Origin: Sphingomonas sp. DG1-23
Lineage (GTDB): Bacteria > Pseudomonadota > Alphaproteobacteria > Sphingomonadales > Sphingomonadaceae
Assembly: GCF_030730875.1 (NCBI RefSeq)
Contig: NZ_JAVAMA010000013.1
Coordinates: 1 to 64,000, forward strand
Direction of reading: 5' to 3'
Length of the DNA: 64,000 bases
Of the stretch, positions 1 to 8,167 are shown one piece after another. The first letter of the stretch is position 1, and each line of letters opens with the position of its first letter. The notes under the pieces were generated by a model. That model was not told the origin of the DNA. It ran no database searches and saw only the letters and a list, made by a program, of their open reading frames with translations. The translations under genes were made by a program, and so were the position numbers.

Positions 1-1975
1 GTCGGGCGGCGGCCTCGCGCCGCGGCGGCCCGCCGAGCCGGCGCGCCCGCAGCAGCGCGACCGCAAGGGGGACGATCGCCGCCAGGCCGGCAAGCTCACC
101 GTCAATCGCGCGCTTGGCGGCGATGACGGCGCGCGTGCCCGCTCGCTCGCGGCGCTCAAGCGCGCGCGTGAGAAGGAGCATCGCCGCTCCTATGGCGGTT
201 CGCGCGAGCCGCAGGCCAAGCAGGTTCGCGACGTCGTCGTTCCCGAGGCGATCACCGTCCAGGAACTCGCCAATCGCATGGCCGAAAAGGGCAGCGATCT
301 GGTCAAGGCATTGTTCAAGATGGGCATGCCCGTCACGATCACCCAGACGATCGATCAGGACACTGCCGAACTGCTGGTCACCGAGTTCGGCCACAATATC
401 CTGCGCGTCAGCGAGAGCGACGTCGATCTGGTCGAGACCGAGGCCGATGCCATCGAGACGCTGCAGCCGCGCGCGCCGGTCGTCACGATCATGGGCCATG
501 TCGATCACGGCAAGACCTCGCTGCTCGACGCCCTGCGCGGCACCGACGTGGTCAAGGGCGAGGCCGGCGGCATCACCCAGCATATCGGCGCCTATCAGGT
601 CACGCTGAAGGACAAGTCGAAGATCACCTTCCTCGACACGCCGGGCCACGAAGCGTTCACCGAGATGCGCGCCCGCGGCGCCAACGTCACCGACATCGTC
701 GTGCTGGTGGTGGCGGCGAATGACGGGCTGATGCCGCAGACGATCGAGGCGATCAATCACACCAAGGCGGCCGGCGTGCCGATGATCGTGGCGATCAACA
801 AGATCGACCTCGACAGCGCCAATCCGCAGCGCGTGCGCGAGCGTCTGCTCGAGCATGAGGTGATGGTCGAGCAGATGGGCGGCGAGACGCAGGACGTCGA
901 AGTCTCGGCGCTCAAGAAGATCGGCCTCGACGATCTGATCGAGAAGATTCAGCTCCAGGCCGAATTGCTCGATCTGAGGGCCAATCCCGATCGTCAGGCC
1001 GAAGGTTCGGTGATCGAGGCCAAGCTCGACAAGGGCCGCGGGCCGGTCGCGACCGTGCTGGTCAGCCGCGGCACGCTGAAGGTCGGCGACGTGTTCGTCG
1101 TCGGCGCCGAGAGCGGCAAGGTCCGCGCGCTGATCGACGACAAGGGCCGTCAGGTGAAGGAAGCCGGCCCGTCGATGCCGGTCGAGATCCTCGGCCTGTC
1201 GGGCGTGCCGATGTCGGGCGATCCGCTCCAGGTCGTCGAGAACGAGGCGCGTGCCCGCGAAGTCGCCGAATATCGTTCGGGCGTCGCGCTCCAGAAGCGC
1301 ACGACCAATGCGCCCGCCAGCCTCGAGAGCATGTTCTCGGCGCTCAAGGACAAGCAGGCGATCGAATATCCGCTGGTGGTCAAGGCCGACACGCAAGGGT
1401 CGGTCGAGGCGATCGTCGGTGCGCTCAACAAGATCTCGACCGACGACATCAAGGTGCGCATCCTGCACTCGGGCGTCGGCGGCATCACCGAGAGCGACGT
1501 CAATGTCGGCGCGGCTTCGGGCGCCCCGATCATCGGCTTCAACGTCCGTCCCAACGCCAAGGCGCGCGAGATCGCCGAACGCAACAAGGTCGCGCTCAAA
1601 TATTACGACGTGATCTACGATCTCACCGACGAGATCCGCGCCGGCATGGCGGGCGAGCTCGGGCCGGAAGCGTTCGAGACGGTCGTCGGCCGCGCCGAGA
1701 TCAAGGAAGTGTTCAGCGCGGGCAAGCACGGCAAGGCGGCGGGTTTGCTCGTCACCGAAGGCGTCATCCGCAAGGCGCTCAAGGCACGCATCACCCGCGA
1801 CGACGTCATCATCTATACGGGCGAGATCGCGTCGCTGCGGCGCTTCAAGGACGATGTCGCCGAAGTGCGCGCAGGCCTCGAATGCGGCGTCACGTTCACG
1901 CAGAACTTCACCGACATCAAGTCGGGCGACTATCTCGAAACCTTCGAGGTCGAGCTGCGCGAACGCACGCTGTAA
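1..1975 (+). CDS. infB: Translation initiation factor IF-2, 5'-truncated by window edge
   Basis: GTPase that places initiator tRNA on the 30S subunit and promotes 50S joining. The reading frame is open from base 2, so the real start lies upstream. The first ~80 codons are the charged, low-complexity N-terminal linker. The IF2_N-like segment (VPEAITVQELANRMAEKG) follows at about 236-292. The G domain is intact: G1 GHVDHGKTS near 494-520, G3 DTPGHE near 634-651 and G4 NKID near 800-811. The C-terminal beta-barrel and fMet-tRNA-binding domains run to the end. It heads the classical infB-rbfA-truB-rpsO-pnp series. The family is certain. Confidence 0.98.
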   Translation, partial: SGGGLAPRRPAEPARPQQRDRKGDDRRQAGKLTVNRALGGDDGARARSLAALKRAREKEHRRSYGGSREPQAKQVRDVVVPEAITVQELANRMAEKGSDLVKALFKMGMPVTITQTIDQDTAELLVTEFGHNILRVSESDVDLVETEADAIETLQPRAPVVTIMGHVDHGKTSLLDALRGTDVVKGEAGGITQHIGAYQVTLKDKSKITFLDTPGHEAFTEMRARGANVTDIVVLVVAANDGLMPQTIEAINHTKAAGVPMIVAINKIDLDSANPQRVRERLLEHEVMVEQMGGETQDVEVSALKKIGLDDLIEKIQLQAELLDLRANPDRQAEGSVIEAKLDKGRGPVATVLVSRGTLKVGDVFVVGAESGKVRALIDDKGRQVKEAGPSMPVEILGLSGVPMSGDPLQVVENEARAREVAEYRSGVALQKRTTNAPASLESMFSALKDKQAIEYPLVVKADTQGSVEAIVGALNKISTDDIKVRILHSGVGGITESDVNVGAASGAPIIGFNVRPNAKAREIAERNKVALKYYDVIYDLTDEIRAGMAGELGPEAFETVVGRAEIKEVFSAGKHGKAAGLLVTEGVIRKALKARITRDDVIIYTGEIASLRRFKDDVAEVRAGLECGVTFTQNFTDIKSGDYLETFEVELRERTL

Positions 1976-1977
1976 TA

Positions 1978-2080
1978 ACTGGCCCTCTCTCCTCCGGGGA
2001 GAGGGTTGGGAGAGGGGCAGGAGGGGTGAGTGCGCCGCACTTCCCCTCTCCCCGGCCCTCTTCCGGAGGGGAGAGAGAGT
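1978..2080. repeat. Imperfect palindromic intergenic repeat (CCTCTCC/GGAGAGG type)
   Basis: The gap between infB and the next gene is filled by a GC-rich imperfect inverted repeat. Its left half (about 1981-2030) carries CTCTCCTCCGGGGAGAGG. Its right half (about 2035-2080) is roughly the reverse complement, ending CCGGAGGGGAGAGAGAG, with the centre near 2033. Sphingomonad chromosomes commonly carry repeats of this kind. Here its right end also supplies the purine-rich stretch just before the thioesterase start. Confidence 0.75.
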
Positions 2081-2506
2081 TTGGCTTCGATCTTCGACGA
2101 TTTCCCGGTCCCCTCCTCGGCCCGCTTGCTGGGCTGGGAAGTGAAGGCGGTCGATATCGAGGCGCAGACGATCGAGACCGGCTTCGTCGCCGATGACCGC
2201 TTTCTCAATCCGGCGGGCACGGTGCAGGGCGGATTCCTCGCCGCGATGCTCGACGACACGCAGGGCCCGGCATTGTTCTCCGCCACCAGCGGCGCAGTCT
2301 ACGCCCCGACGATCGACTTCCACGTCGTCTGCCTGAAGCCCGCCCGTCCCGGGCGCTTCACCGGCAAGGGACGGGTGGTCAGCCTCGGCAAGACGATCGC
2401 AGTGACCGAGGCGGAATTGTTCGACGAAGGCGGCCTCCTGGTCGCCCGCGGCACCTTCACGGGCCGTGTCATGGAAGGCGCGATGGCGCGGCGGGATCAA
2501 GCATGA
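2081..2506 (+). CDS. PaaI-type hotdog-fold thioesterase
   Basis: Small hotdog-fold protein (141 aa from this start) of the PaaI acyl-CoA thioesterase group. The typical motif is visible as NPAGTVQGGFLAAMLDD, where the HGG-type loop reads QGG, followed by the central strand with APTIDFHV. The frame is open back into the upstream repeat, but residues coded there (RTSPLPGPLPEGR) are repeat read-through. I therefore chose TTG at 2081, directly after a GGAGGGGAGAGAG Shine-Dalgarno-like run. The stop overlaps the rbfA start as ATGA, so the two are translationally coupled. The substrate is unknown. Confidence 0.8.
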   Translation: MASIFDDFPVPSSARLLGWEVKAVDIEAQTIETGFVADDRFLNPAGTVQGGFLAAMLDDTQGPALFSATSGAVYAPTIDFHVVCLKPARPGRFTGKGRVVSLGKTIAVTEAELFDEGGLLVARGTFTGRVMEGAMARRDQA

Positions 2507-2898
2507 AGCACAATCAATCTGAAGAACGCTCGGTTCGCACGCTCCGCGTCGGCGAGCAGGTACGCCATATCCTGAGCGAGATTCTCCAGCGCGGCGACGT
2601 CCATGACGAGACTCTGGCGAGCCACATGGTCTCGATCACCGAAGTCCGCATGTCCCCCGATCTGCGCCACGCCACGGTGTTCGTGAAACCGCTGCTCGGC
2701 AAGGACGAGGAAGCGGTGCTCAAGGCGCTCAGGACCAACACTGCCTATCTCCAGCGCGAGGTCGCCCACAGGGTGAAGATGAAATACGCCGCCAAGCTCA
2801 AATTCCTCGCCGACGAGAGCTTCGACGAAGGCAGCCATATCGATCAATTGTTGCGCGCCCCCAAGGTGGCGCGGGATCTGGGCGAATCGGAGGACTGA
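2503..2898 (+). CDS. rbfA: 30S ribosome-binding factor RbfA
   Basis: 131-aa cold-shock/ribosome-maturation factor that binds the 30S subunit and assists 16S 5'-end maturation. It is a single KH-like domain, with the family signature around RVGEQVRHILSEIL (residues ~15-28), the strand pattern ITEVRMSPDLRHATVFV, and MKYAAKLKFLADES near the C-terminus. ATG overlaps the TGA of the upstream thioesterase. Its place after infB is the standard position for rbfA. Confidence 0.97.
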   Translation: MKHNQSEERSVRTLRVGEQVRHILSEILQRGDVHDETLASHMVSITEVRMSPDLRHATVFVKPLLGKDEEAVLKALRTNTAYLQREVAHRVKMKYAAKLKFLADESFDEGSHIDQLLRAPKVARDLGESED

Positions 2899-2929
2899 CT
2901 TCGCCGCCGCGCAACCCTAAGGGAGACGG

Positions 2930-3514
2930 ATGGCCAAGCTCTATTTTTACTACGCCTCGATGAATGCGGGCAAATCGACCACCCTGCTCCAGGCCGATTT
3001 CAATTATCGCGAACGCGGCATGCGCACGTTGCTGTTCACTGCCGGCGTGCACGATCGCGGCGGCAAGGGCGTGATCGATTCGCGGTTGGGGATCAGCGCG
3101 ACGGCGATCCCCTTCGATGGCGAGACCGATCTTCAGCAGATCGCGCAGGACGCCCATTTCGAATCGCCCCTCGCCTGCGTGCTGGTCGACGAGGCGCAAT
3201 TTCTCTCGCCGGCACAGGTTCGCCAGCTCGCCGCCTTGTGCGACGAGGACGACGTGCCGGTGCTAGCCTATGGCCTGCGCACCGACTTCCAGGGAAAGCT
3301 GTTCGCCGGCTCGGCCGAACTGCTTGCGCTCGCCGATTCGCTGGTCGAGATTAAGTCGGTCTGCGAATGCGGGCGCAAGGCGACGATGAACCTGCGCGTC
3401 GACGCATTCGGCAAGGCGGTGCGCCAAGGCGAGCAAAAGCAGATCGGCGGCAATGAACGCTACGTCGCGCTGTGCCGGCGGCACTTCATGCAGCGCACCG
3501 GCGCAGCGGGCTGA
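2930..3514 (+). CDS. tdk: Thymidine kinase
   Basis: 194-aa cytosolic type II thymidine kinase (ATP + thymidine to dTMP), salvage pathway. The P-loop ASMNAGKST is at residues 9-17, the Walker B-like segment VLVDEAQFL near 84-92, and the lasso/zinc region CECGRK plus a C-terminal CRRHF. A good Shine-Dalgarno (AAGGGAGACGG) precedes ATG. It sits between rbfA and truB, where tdk is not usually placed, so it looks like a locally acquired member of this operon. Composition matches its neighbours. Confidence 0.95.
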   Translation: MAKLYFYYASMNAGKSTTLLQADFNYRERGMRTLLFTAGVHDRGGKGVIDSRLGISATAIPFDGETDLQQIAQDAHFESPLACVLVDEAQFLSPAQVRQLAALCDEDDVPVLAYGLRTDFQGKLFAGSAELLALADSLVEIKSVCECGRKATMNLRVDAFGKAVRQGEQKQIGGNERYVALCRRHFMQRTGAAG

Positions 3515-3518
3515 AGCG

Positions 3519-4517
3519 ATGCACGGCTGGATCATCCTCGACAAACCCCTTGGTCTCGGCTCGACCCAAGGCGTCAGCGCGGTCAAGCGCGCGCTCCGCG
3601 ACGGCGGCTATGGCAAGTTCAAGGTCGGGCATGGCGGCACGCTCGATCCGCTCGCCACCGGGGTGCTGCCGATCGCGATCGGCGAGGCGACCAAGCTCGC
3701 CGGGCGGATGCTCGACAGCGACAAGGTGTACGCGTTCACGATCCGCTTTGGCACGCAGACCGACACGCTCGACCTCGAGGGCAAGGTCATCGCCACGTCG
3801 GAGGTTCGCCCGACGATCGAGCGGGTCGAGGCAGTATTGCCGCGCTTCACCGGTCCGATCGCGCAGGTGCCCCCGGCTTATTCGGCGCTCAAGATCGGCG
3901 GCGAACGGGCTTATGATCTGGCGCGCGCCGGCGAAGAGGTCGTGCTGCCGAGCCGCGACGTGACGATCCATTCACTCACTTTATCCTCCCCCGCCAAGGG
4001 GAGGTGGCAGCCGCAGCCTGACGGAGGGGGAGGAAGCACGCAGGTGCGCGACGTGATTCCTCCCCCTCCCCCGCCTTCGACGGTCCCGCTCCCCCTGGCA
4101 GGGGAGGAGAGAATCGAAGAGATCACCCTCACTGCGCACGTCTCGAAGGGCACCTATATCCGCAGCCTCGCGCGCGACATCGCCCTCGCCCTCGGCACCG
4201 TCGGCCACGTCACCATGCTCCGCCGCGTCAAGGCGGGTCCATTCAGCCTCGATCCCGCGATTTCGCTGGACAAATTGGCCGATGCCGCTAAGGCCCGCTC
4301 GCTTGAACACTATCTCCTGCCGCTGAGGGCGGGGCTGGACGACATCCCGGCTCTCGCCCTCGCTCCCGACCAGGCGGGACTGCTCCGCAGGGGGCAGGTT
4401 CTGGCCGGGATCGCCGTTGAGGATGGCCAATACTTCGCGATGCTGGACGCCGTGCCGGTCGCGCTGGTGGAGGCTCAGGCCGGATTTGTCCGGGTCGTCC
4501 GCGGGTTCAATTTGTAA
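3519..4517 (+). CDS. truB: tRNA pseudouridine-55 synthase TruB with an in-frame repeat-encoded insert
   Basis: Makes pseudouridine 55 in the T-loop of tRNAs. 332 aa from ATG 3519, placed where homology begins (MHGWIILDKP) and 4 nt after the tdk stop. The catalytic Asp is D43 in HGGTLDPLATG, and the second motif SKGTYIRSLARD is intact. Between DVTIHSLTL and ITLTAHVSKGTYIRS lies a Pro/Gly-rich stretch, about residues 155-197, absent from the normal family. It is encoded exactly by a palindromic repeat at 3982-4110. The frame is kept on both sides, so the gene is probably functional. Confidence 0.95.
   Translation: MHGWIILDKPLGLGSTQGVSAVKRALRDGGYGKFKVGHGGTLDPLATGVLPIAIGEATKLAGRMLDSDKVYAFTIRFGTQTDTLDLEGKVIATSEVRPTIERVEAVLPRFTGPIAQVPPAYSALKIGGERAYDLARAGEEVVLPSRDVTIHSLTLSSPAKGRWQPQPDGGGGSTQVRDVIPPPPPPSTVPLPLAGEERIEEITLTAHVSKGTYIRSLARDIALALGTVGHVTMLRRVKAGPFSLDPAISLDKLADAAKARSLEHYLLPLRAGLDDIPALALAPDQAGLLRRGQVLAGIAVEDGQYFAMLDAVPVALVEAQAGFVRVVRGFNL
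3982..4110. repeat. Palindromic repeat inserted in frame within truB
   Basis: A ~130-bp imperfect inverted repeat. The left arm (from TCCTCCCCCGCC at 3984) matches the reverse complement of the right arm (ending GGCAGGGGAGGAG near 4109) over about 57 bp with scattered mismatches. The centre lies near 4043-4050. It resembles the repeats at 1978-2080 and 61637-61793 in build, but here it is inside a coding gene. Read in the truB frame it gives a stop-free peptide containing SSPAKGRW, PDGGGGS and IPPPPPPST. Confidence 0.85.
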
Positions 4518-4541
4518 GATGATGTCGTAGGAACGAAACAC

Positions 4542-4811
4542 ATGTCGATCACGCAGGAGCGCAAGGACGCGCTCGTCAAGGAACATGGCCGCGAGAGCGG
4601 CGACACCGGCAGCCCCGAAGTCCAGGTTGCGATCCTCACCGAGCGCATCACCAACCTGACCGAGCACTTCAAGACCCACGCGAAGGACAATCACTCGCGC
4701 CGCGGTCTGCTGCTGATGGTCAACAAGCGCCGCAGCCTTCTCGATTATCTGAAGAAGAAGGATCAGGGCCGCTACGCAGATCTCATCGCGAAGCTCGGGC
4801 TTCGCAAATAA
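4542..4811 (+). CDS. rpsO: 30S ribosomal protein S15
   Basis: 89-aa S15, a primary 16S rRNA-binding protein of the 30S platform. Full family length, with signatures HGRESGDTGSPEVQVAILTERI and HFKTHAKDNHSRRGLLLMVNKRR and the usual SLLDYLKKKD ending. In many bacteria S15 represses its own mRNA through the leader; I could not verify a pseudoknot here. It lies 24 nt after truB and before pnp. Confidence 0.99.
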   Translation: MSITQERKDALVKEHGRESGDTGSPEVQVAILTERITNLTEHFKTHAKDNHSRRGLLLMVNKRRSLLDYLKKKDQGRYADLIAKLGLRK

Positions 4812-4815
4812 CCGG

Positions 4816-4841
4816 AAAGGGCGCCCTTGCGGCGCCCTTTT
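4816..4841 (+). terminator. Rho-independent terminator after rpsO
   Basis: A GGGCGCC stem, 5-nt loop and GGCGCCC, flanked by AAA/TTTT. It sits 5 nt after the rpsO stop in the rpsO-pnp spacer. It is probably a partial terminator or RNA-processing hairpin, as pnp follows in the same direction 127 nt later. Confidence 0.8.
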
Positions 4842-4968
4842 GACATTCGAGCCGCAGGCGATCCGGCCCGCGGCTCTGGCAGGGGTGAAGACCATCCCGA
4901 ACCGCCCGGGCCGGATAGCCCGGACATAGGCCCCCGCCGCATCGGGCAGCGGGAGTGAAGGAAATCCA

Positions 4969-7320
4969 ATGTTCGACAAGAAGACTGTATCGATCGAGTG
5001 GGGCGGCAAGACGCTGACTCTCGAAACGGGCAAGGTTGCCCGTCAGGCCGACGGCGCGGTGATCGCGACGCTCGGCGAAACCGTGGTGCTGTGCGCAGTG
5101 ACCGCGGCGAAGAGCGTGAAGGAAGGCCAGGACTTCTTCCCGCTGACCGTCCATTATCAGGAGAAGTTCTCGGCCGCGGGTCGCATCCCCGGCGGCTTCT
5201 TCAAGCGCGAGCGCGGCGCGACCGAGAAGGAAACGCTGGTTTCCCGCCTCATCGATCGCCCGCTCCGCCCGCTGTTCCCGGAAGGGTTCTACAACGAGAT
5301 CAACTGCATCGCGCAGGTCCTCTCCTATGACGGCGAGAACGAGCCGGACATCCTCGCGATGGTCGCCGCCTCGGCCGCGATGACCTTGTCGGGCGTGCCC
5401 TTCATGGGCCCGATCGGTGCGGCGCGCGTCGGCTATCAGGACGGCGAGTACATCCTCAACCCGACCGACGAGCAGGTCGCGGCGGGCGAGCTCGACCTCG
5501 TCGTCGCCGCCACCCACGACGCAGTGATGATGGTCGAATCCGAAGCCAGGGAGCTTTCGGAAGAGGTCATGCTCGGCGCCGTGATGTTCGCGCATCGCGA
5601 GAGCCAGAAGGTGATCGGCGCGATCATCAAGCTCGCCGAGCAGGCGGCGAAGGAGCCCTGGGAGCTCAAGGTCCAGGACGACAAGGCCGAAGTGAAGGCC
5701 AAGCTCAAGAAGCTGATCGGCAAGGACCTCGAATCGGCCTATAAGCTGACCGACAAGCAGGCCCGCCAGACCGCGATCAACGAGGCGCGGACCAAAGCCC
5801 GCGACGGCATGGCCGACCTCAAGGAAAGCGATCCCCAGGCCTATCTCGCCGCGCTCAAGCTGGTGAAGAAGCTCGAGGCCGACATCGTCCGTTCGGCGAT
5901 CCTCAAGACCGGCAAGCGCATCGACGGCCGCTCGACCACCCAGATCCGTCCGATCGAGGCGGAGGCGCACTTCCTGCCGCGCGCGCACGGCTCGGCATTG
6001 TTCACGCGCGGCGAGACCCAGACGATCGCGACCTGCACGCTCGGCACCCGCGACGCCGAGCAGATGATCGATGGTCTCGGCGGCCTCAGCTACCAGCACT
6101 TCATGCTGCACTATAACTTCCCGCCTTATTCGGTCGGCGAAGTCGGCCGCTTCGGCGCGCCGGGGCGCCGCGAAGTCGGCCATGGCAAGCTGGCATGGCG
6201 TGCGCTGCACCCGGTGCTGCCGTCGAAGGAAGAGTTCCCCTACACGATCCGCCTGACCAGCGACATCACCGAGTCGAACGGCTCGTCGTCGATGGCGTCG
6301 GTCTGCGGCGGCTCGCTGTCGCTCATGGACGCCGGCGTGCCGATCAAGCGTCCGGTCTCGGGCATCGCGATGGGCCTGATCCTCGAGGGCAAGGAATTCG
6401 CGGTCCTCAGCGACATCCTCGGAGACGAGGATCATCTCGGCGACATGGACTTCAAGGTGGCGGGCACGTCCGAAGGCATCACCACGATGCAGATGGACAT
6501 CAAGATCGCCGGCATCACCGAGGAGATCTTCACCACCGCGCTGATGCAGGCCAAGGAAGGCCGTGCGCACATCCTCGGCGAGATGGCCAAGGCGCTCGAT
6601 CACACCCGTGAGGAGCTGTCGGCACACGCACCGCGTATCGAGACCTTCACGATCGACAAGTCGAAGATCCGCGAAGTGATCGGCACCGGCGGCAAGGTGA
6701 TCCGCGAGATCGTCGCCACCACCGGCGCCAAGGTAGACATCGACGACGAAGGCGTGATCAAGGTCAGCTCGTCGGATCCGGCGCAGATCGAAGCTGCGAT
6801 CAAGTGGATCAAGGGCCTCGTCGAAGAGGCCGAGGTCGGCAAGATCTACAACGGCAAGGTCGTCAATCTCGTCGATTTCGGCGCGTTCGTGAACTTCATG
6901 GGCGGCAAGGACGGCCTCGTCCACGTCTCGGAGATTCGCAACGAGCGCGTCGAGAAGGTCTCGGACGTCCTCAGCGAAGGCCAGGAAGTCAAGGTCAAGG
7001 TCCTCGAGATCGATCCGCGCGGCAAGGTCCGCCTGTCGATGCGCGTCGTCGATCAGGAGACCGGCGCCGAGCTCGAGGACACCCGTCCGGCGCGCGAGCC
7101 CCGCGAAGGCGGCGATCGTGGCCCGCGCGGCGACCGCGGCGATCGTCAGCGCGGTGGCCGTGGCGGCGATCGCGGTCCGCGTCGCGAAGGCGGCGGCGAT
7201 CGCGGTCCGCGCGGCGAAGGCCGTGGCGACCGTGGCCCGCGTCGCGAGCGCGACGGCGGCGAGGACAAGGGCGGCGAGGATATCGGCCTGCCGTCGTTCC
7301 TCACCGGCGACAAGGACTGA
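4969..7320 (+). CDS. pnp: Polyribonucleotide nucleotidyltransferase (PNPase)
   Basis: Phosphorolytic 3'-5' exoribonuclease and degradosome component, 783 aa. Domains in order: first RNase PH core (~10-230), alpha-helical linker, second RNase PH core (~315-545; FTRGETQTIATCTLGT, FMLHYNFPPYSVGE), KH domain (IREVIGTGGKVIREI, ~563-577), S1 domain (GKIYNGKVVNLVDFGAFVNF, ~624-643), then a C-terminal tail. The tail (~705-765) is a run of GGDRGPR/GDRG repeats, an RGG-like disordered region. ATG has a GGGAGTGAAGGAAA leader. The family is certain. Confidence 0.98.
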   Translation: MFDKKTVSIEWGGKTLTLETGKVARQADGAVIATLGETVVLCAVTAAKSVKEGQDFFPLTVHYQEKFSAAGRIPGGFFKRERGATEKETLVSRLIDRPLRPLFPEGFYNEINCIAQVLSYDGENEPDILAMVAASAAMTLSGVPFMGPIGAARVGYQDGEYILNPTDEQVAAGELDLVVAATHDAVMMVESEARELSEEVMLGAVMFAHRESQKVIGAIIKLAEQAAKEPWELKVQDDKAEVKAKLKKLIGKDLESAYKLTDKQARQTAINEARTKARDGMADLKESDPQAYLAALKLVKKLEADIVRSAILKTGKRIDGRSTTQIRPIEAEAHFLPRAHGSALFTRGETQTIATCTLGTRDAEQMIDGLGGLSYQHFMLHYNFPPYSVGEVGRFGAPGRREVGHGKLAWRALHPVLPSKEEFPYTIRLTSDITESNGSSSMASVCGGSLSLMDAGVPIKRPVSGIAMGLILEGKEFAVLSDILGDEDHLGDMDFKVAGTSEGITTMQMDIKIAGITEEIFTTALMQAKEGRAHILGEMAKALDHTREELSAHAPRIETFTIDKSKIREVIGTGGKVIREIVATTGAKVDIDDEGVIKVSSSDPAQIEAAIKWIKGLVEEAEVGKIYNGKVVNLVDFGAFVNFMGGKDGLVHVSEIRNERVEKVSDVLSEGQEVKVKVLEIDPRGKVRLSMRVVDQETGAELEDTRPAREPREGGDRGPRGDRGDRQRGGRGGDRGPRREGGGDRGPRGEGRGDRGPRRERDGGEDKGGEDIGLPSFLTGDKD

Positions 7321-7345
7321 GCTTCAGCCCAATGCTGAACCAAGA

Positions 7346-7372
7346 GGGGCCCGGGAAACCGGGCCCCTTTTT
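7346..7372 (+). terminator. Rho-independent terminator after pnp
   Basis: The perfect stem GGGGCCCGG-GAAA-CCGGGCCCC is followed by five T residues, 25 nt after the pnp stop. It ends the truB-rpsO-pnp transcript. It is nearly identical to the terminator at 8141-8167. Confidence 0.93.
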
Positions 7373-7530
7373 GCATGGGCGCATTCTGATCGGCGCATTA
7401 AATTCTGAAAAAATAACGATAGACCTCTGAATCGGCTGCGATTAGTGCGCGCCTGCCGATCGCGGACGTGTCCGCGGGGCGGCAAGTGGAAGTCGGGTCG
7501 CACTGCAACATTCCACTTTGGGGGGTATCG

Positions 7531-8115
7531 ATGAAGAAGCTTCTGGCGGTCGCGTTCGCGGCCCTGTGCGTGCCCGGCATCGCCGCGGCGCAGGACGAAC
7601 AGAACGAAGTGACGCACAAGTTCAGCGGCGCGCGCGTCGAGGCACGGATCGGCTACGAAACGCCGACCGTCACCGTCGACGGCGACGACGATGTCTACAA
7701 GATCGGCAGCGCAGTGTCCTATGGCGGCGAGATCGGGTTCGACATCCGCGCGGACAAGGTCGTGCTCGGGCCGTACGTCAATTATGAATTCTCGGGCGTC
7801 GATCTGTGCGATGGTGGCACCTGCCTCGGCGAGAAGGGGAATCTCAGCGTCGGCGCGCGGATCGGCGCGATCGTTGGCAGCAAGGGCCTGATCTATGGCA
7901 AGATCGGTTATGCCAGCATCGAGATCGAGGCCGAGGCCGAGGGCGAAAGCGGCTCGGAGAGCAAAGGCGGCGTCCAGGGTTCGCTCGGCTTCGAGTTCGG
8001 CTTCGGCCGCAATGCCTATGGCTTCCTCGAAGGCAGCTATGCCGATTATGGCGATTTCTACGGCCTCAACCTCCAGCGCCGTCAGGTCGTCGGGGGCGTC
8101 GGTTTCCGCTTCTGA
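7531..8115 (+). CDS. Outer-membrane beta-barrel protein
   Basis: 194-aa secreted protein. It has a Sec signal peptide MKKLLAVAFAALCVPGIAAAQ with AxA cleavage near residue 20, then alternating beta-strands with aromatic girdles and a C-terminal strand ending VVGGVGFRF. The terminal Phe is the BAM recognition signal. The size suggests an eight-stranded OmpA/OmpW-like or porin-family barrel. Residues ~125-145 form an acidic loop (EIEAEAEGESGSES). ATG 7531 was chosen over the upstream in-frame start because the signal peptide and a GGGGGG ribosome site lie here. The transported solute is unknown. Confidence 0.8.
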   Translation: MKKLLAVAFAALCVPGIAAAQDEQNEVTHKFSGARVEARIGYETPTVTVDGDDDVYKIGSAVSYGGEIGFDIRADKVVLGPYVNYEFSGVDLCDGGTCLGEKGNLSVGARIGAIVGSKGLIYGKIGYASIEIEAEAEGESGSESKGGVQGSLGFEFGFGRNAYGFLEGSYADYGDFYGLNLQRRQVVGGVGFRF

Positions 8116-8140
8116 GCGGATCGACCGGCTTGCGTCGGGA

Positions 8141-8167
8141 GGGGTCCGGGAAACCGGGCCCCTTTTT
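8141..8167 (+). terminator. Rho-independent terminator after the OMP gene
   Basis: The stem GGGGTCCGG-GAAA-CCGGGCCCC has one G-U pair and runs into CTTTTTCTTT, 25 nt after the stop codon. Its sequence almost copies the pnp terminator 800 bp upstream. Confidence 0.92.

Noticed and set aside
4783..6924. 713-codon open frame antisense to pnp
   Set aside because: Antisense shadow caused by high GC and codon bias of pnp; the protein is a His/Asp/Arg/Leu-rich string with no domain.
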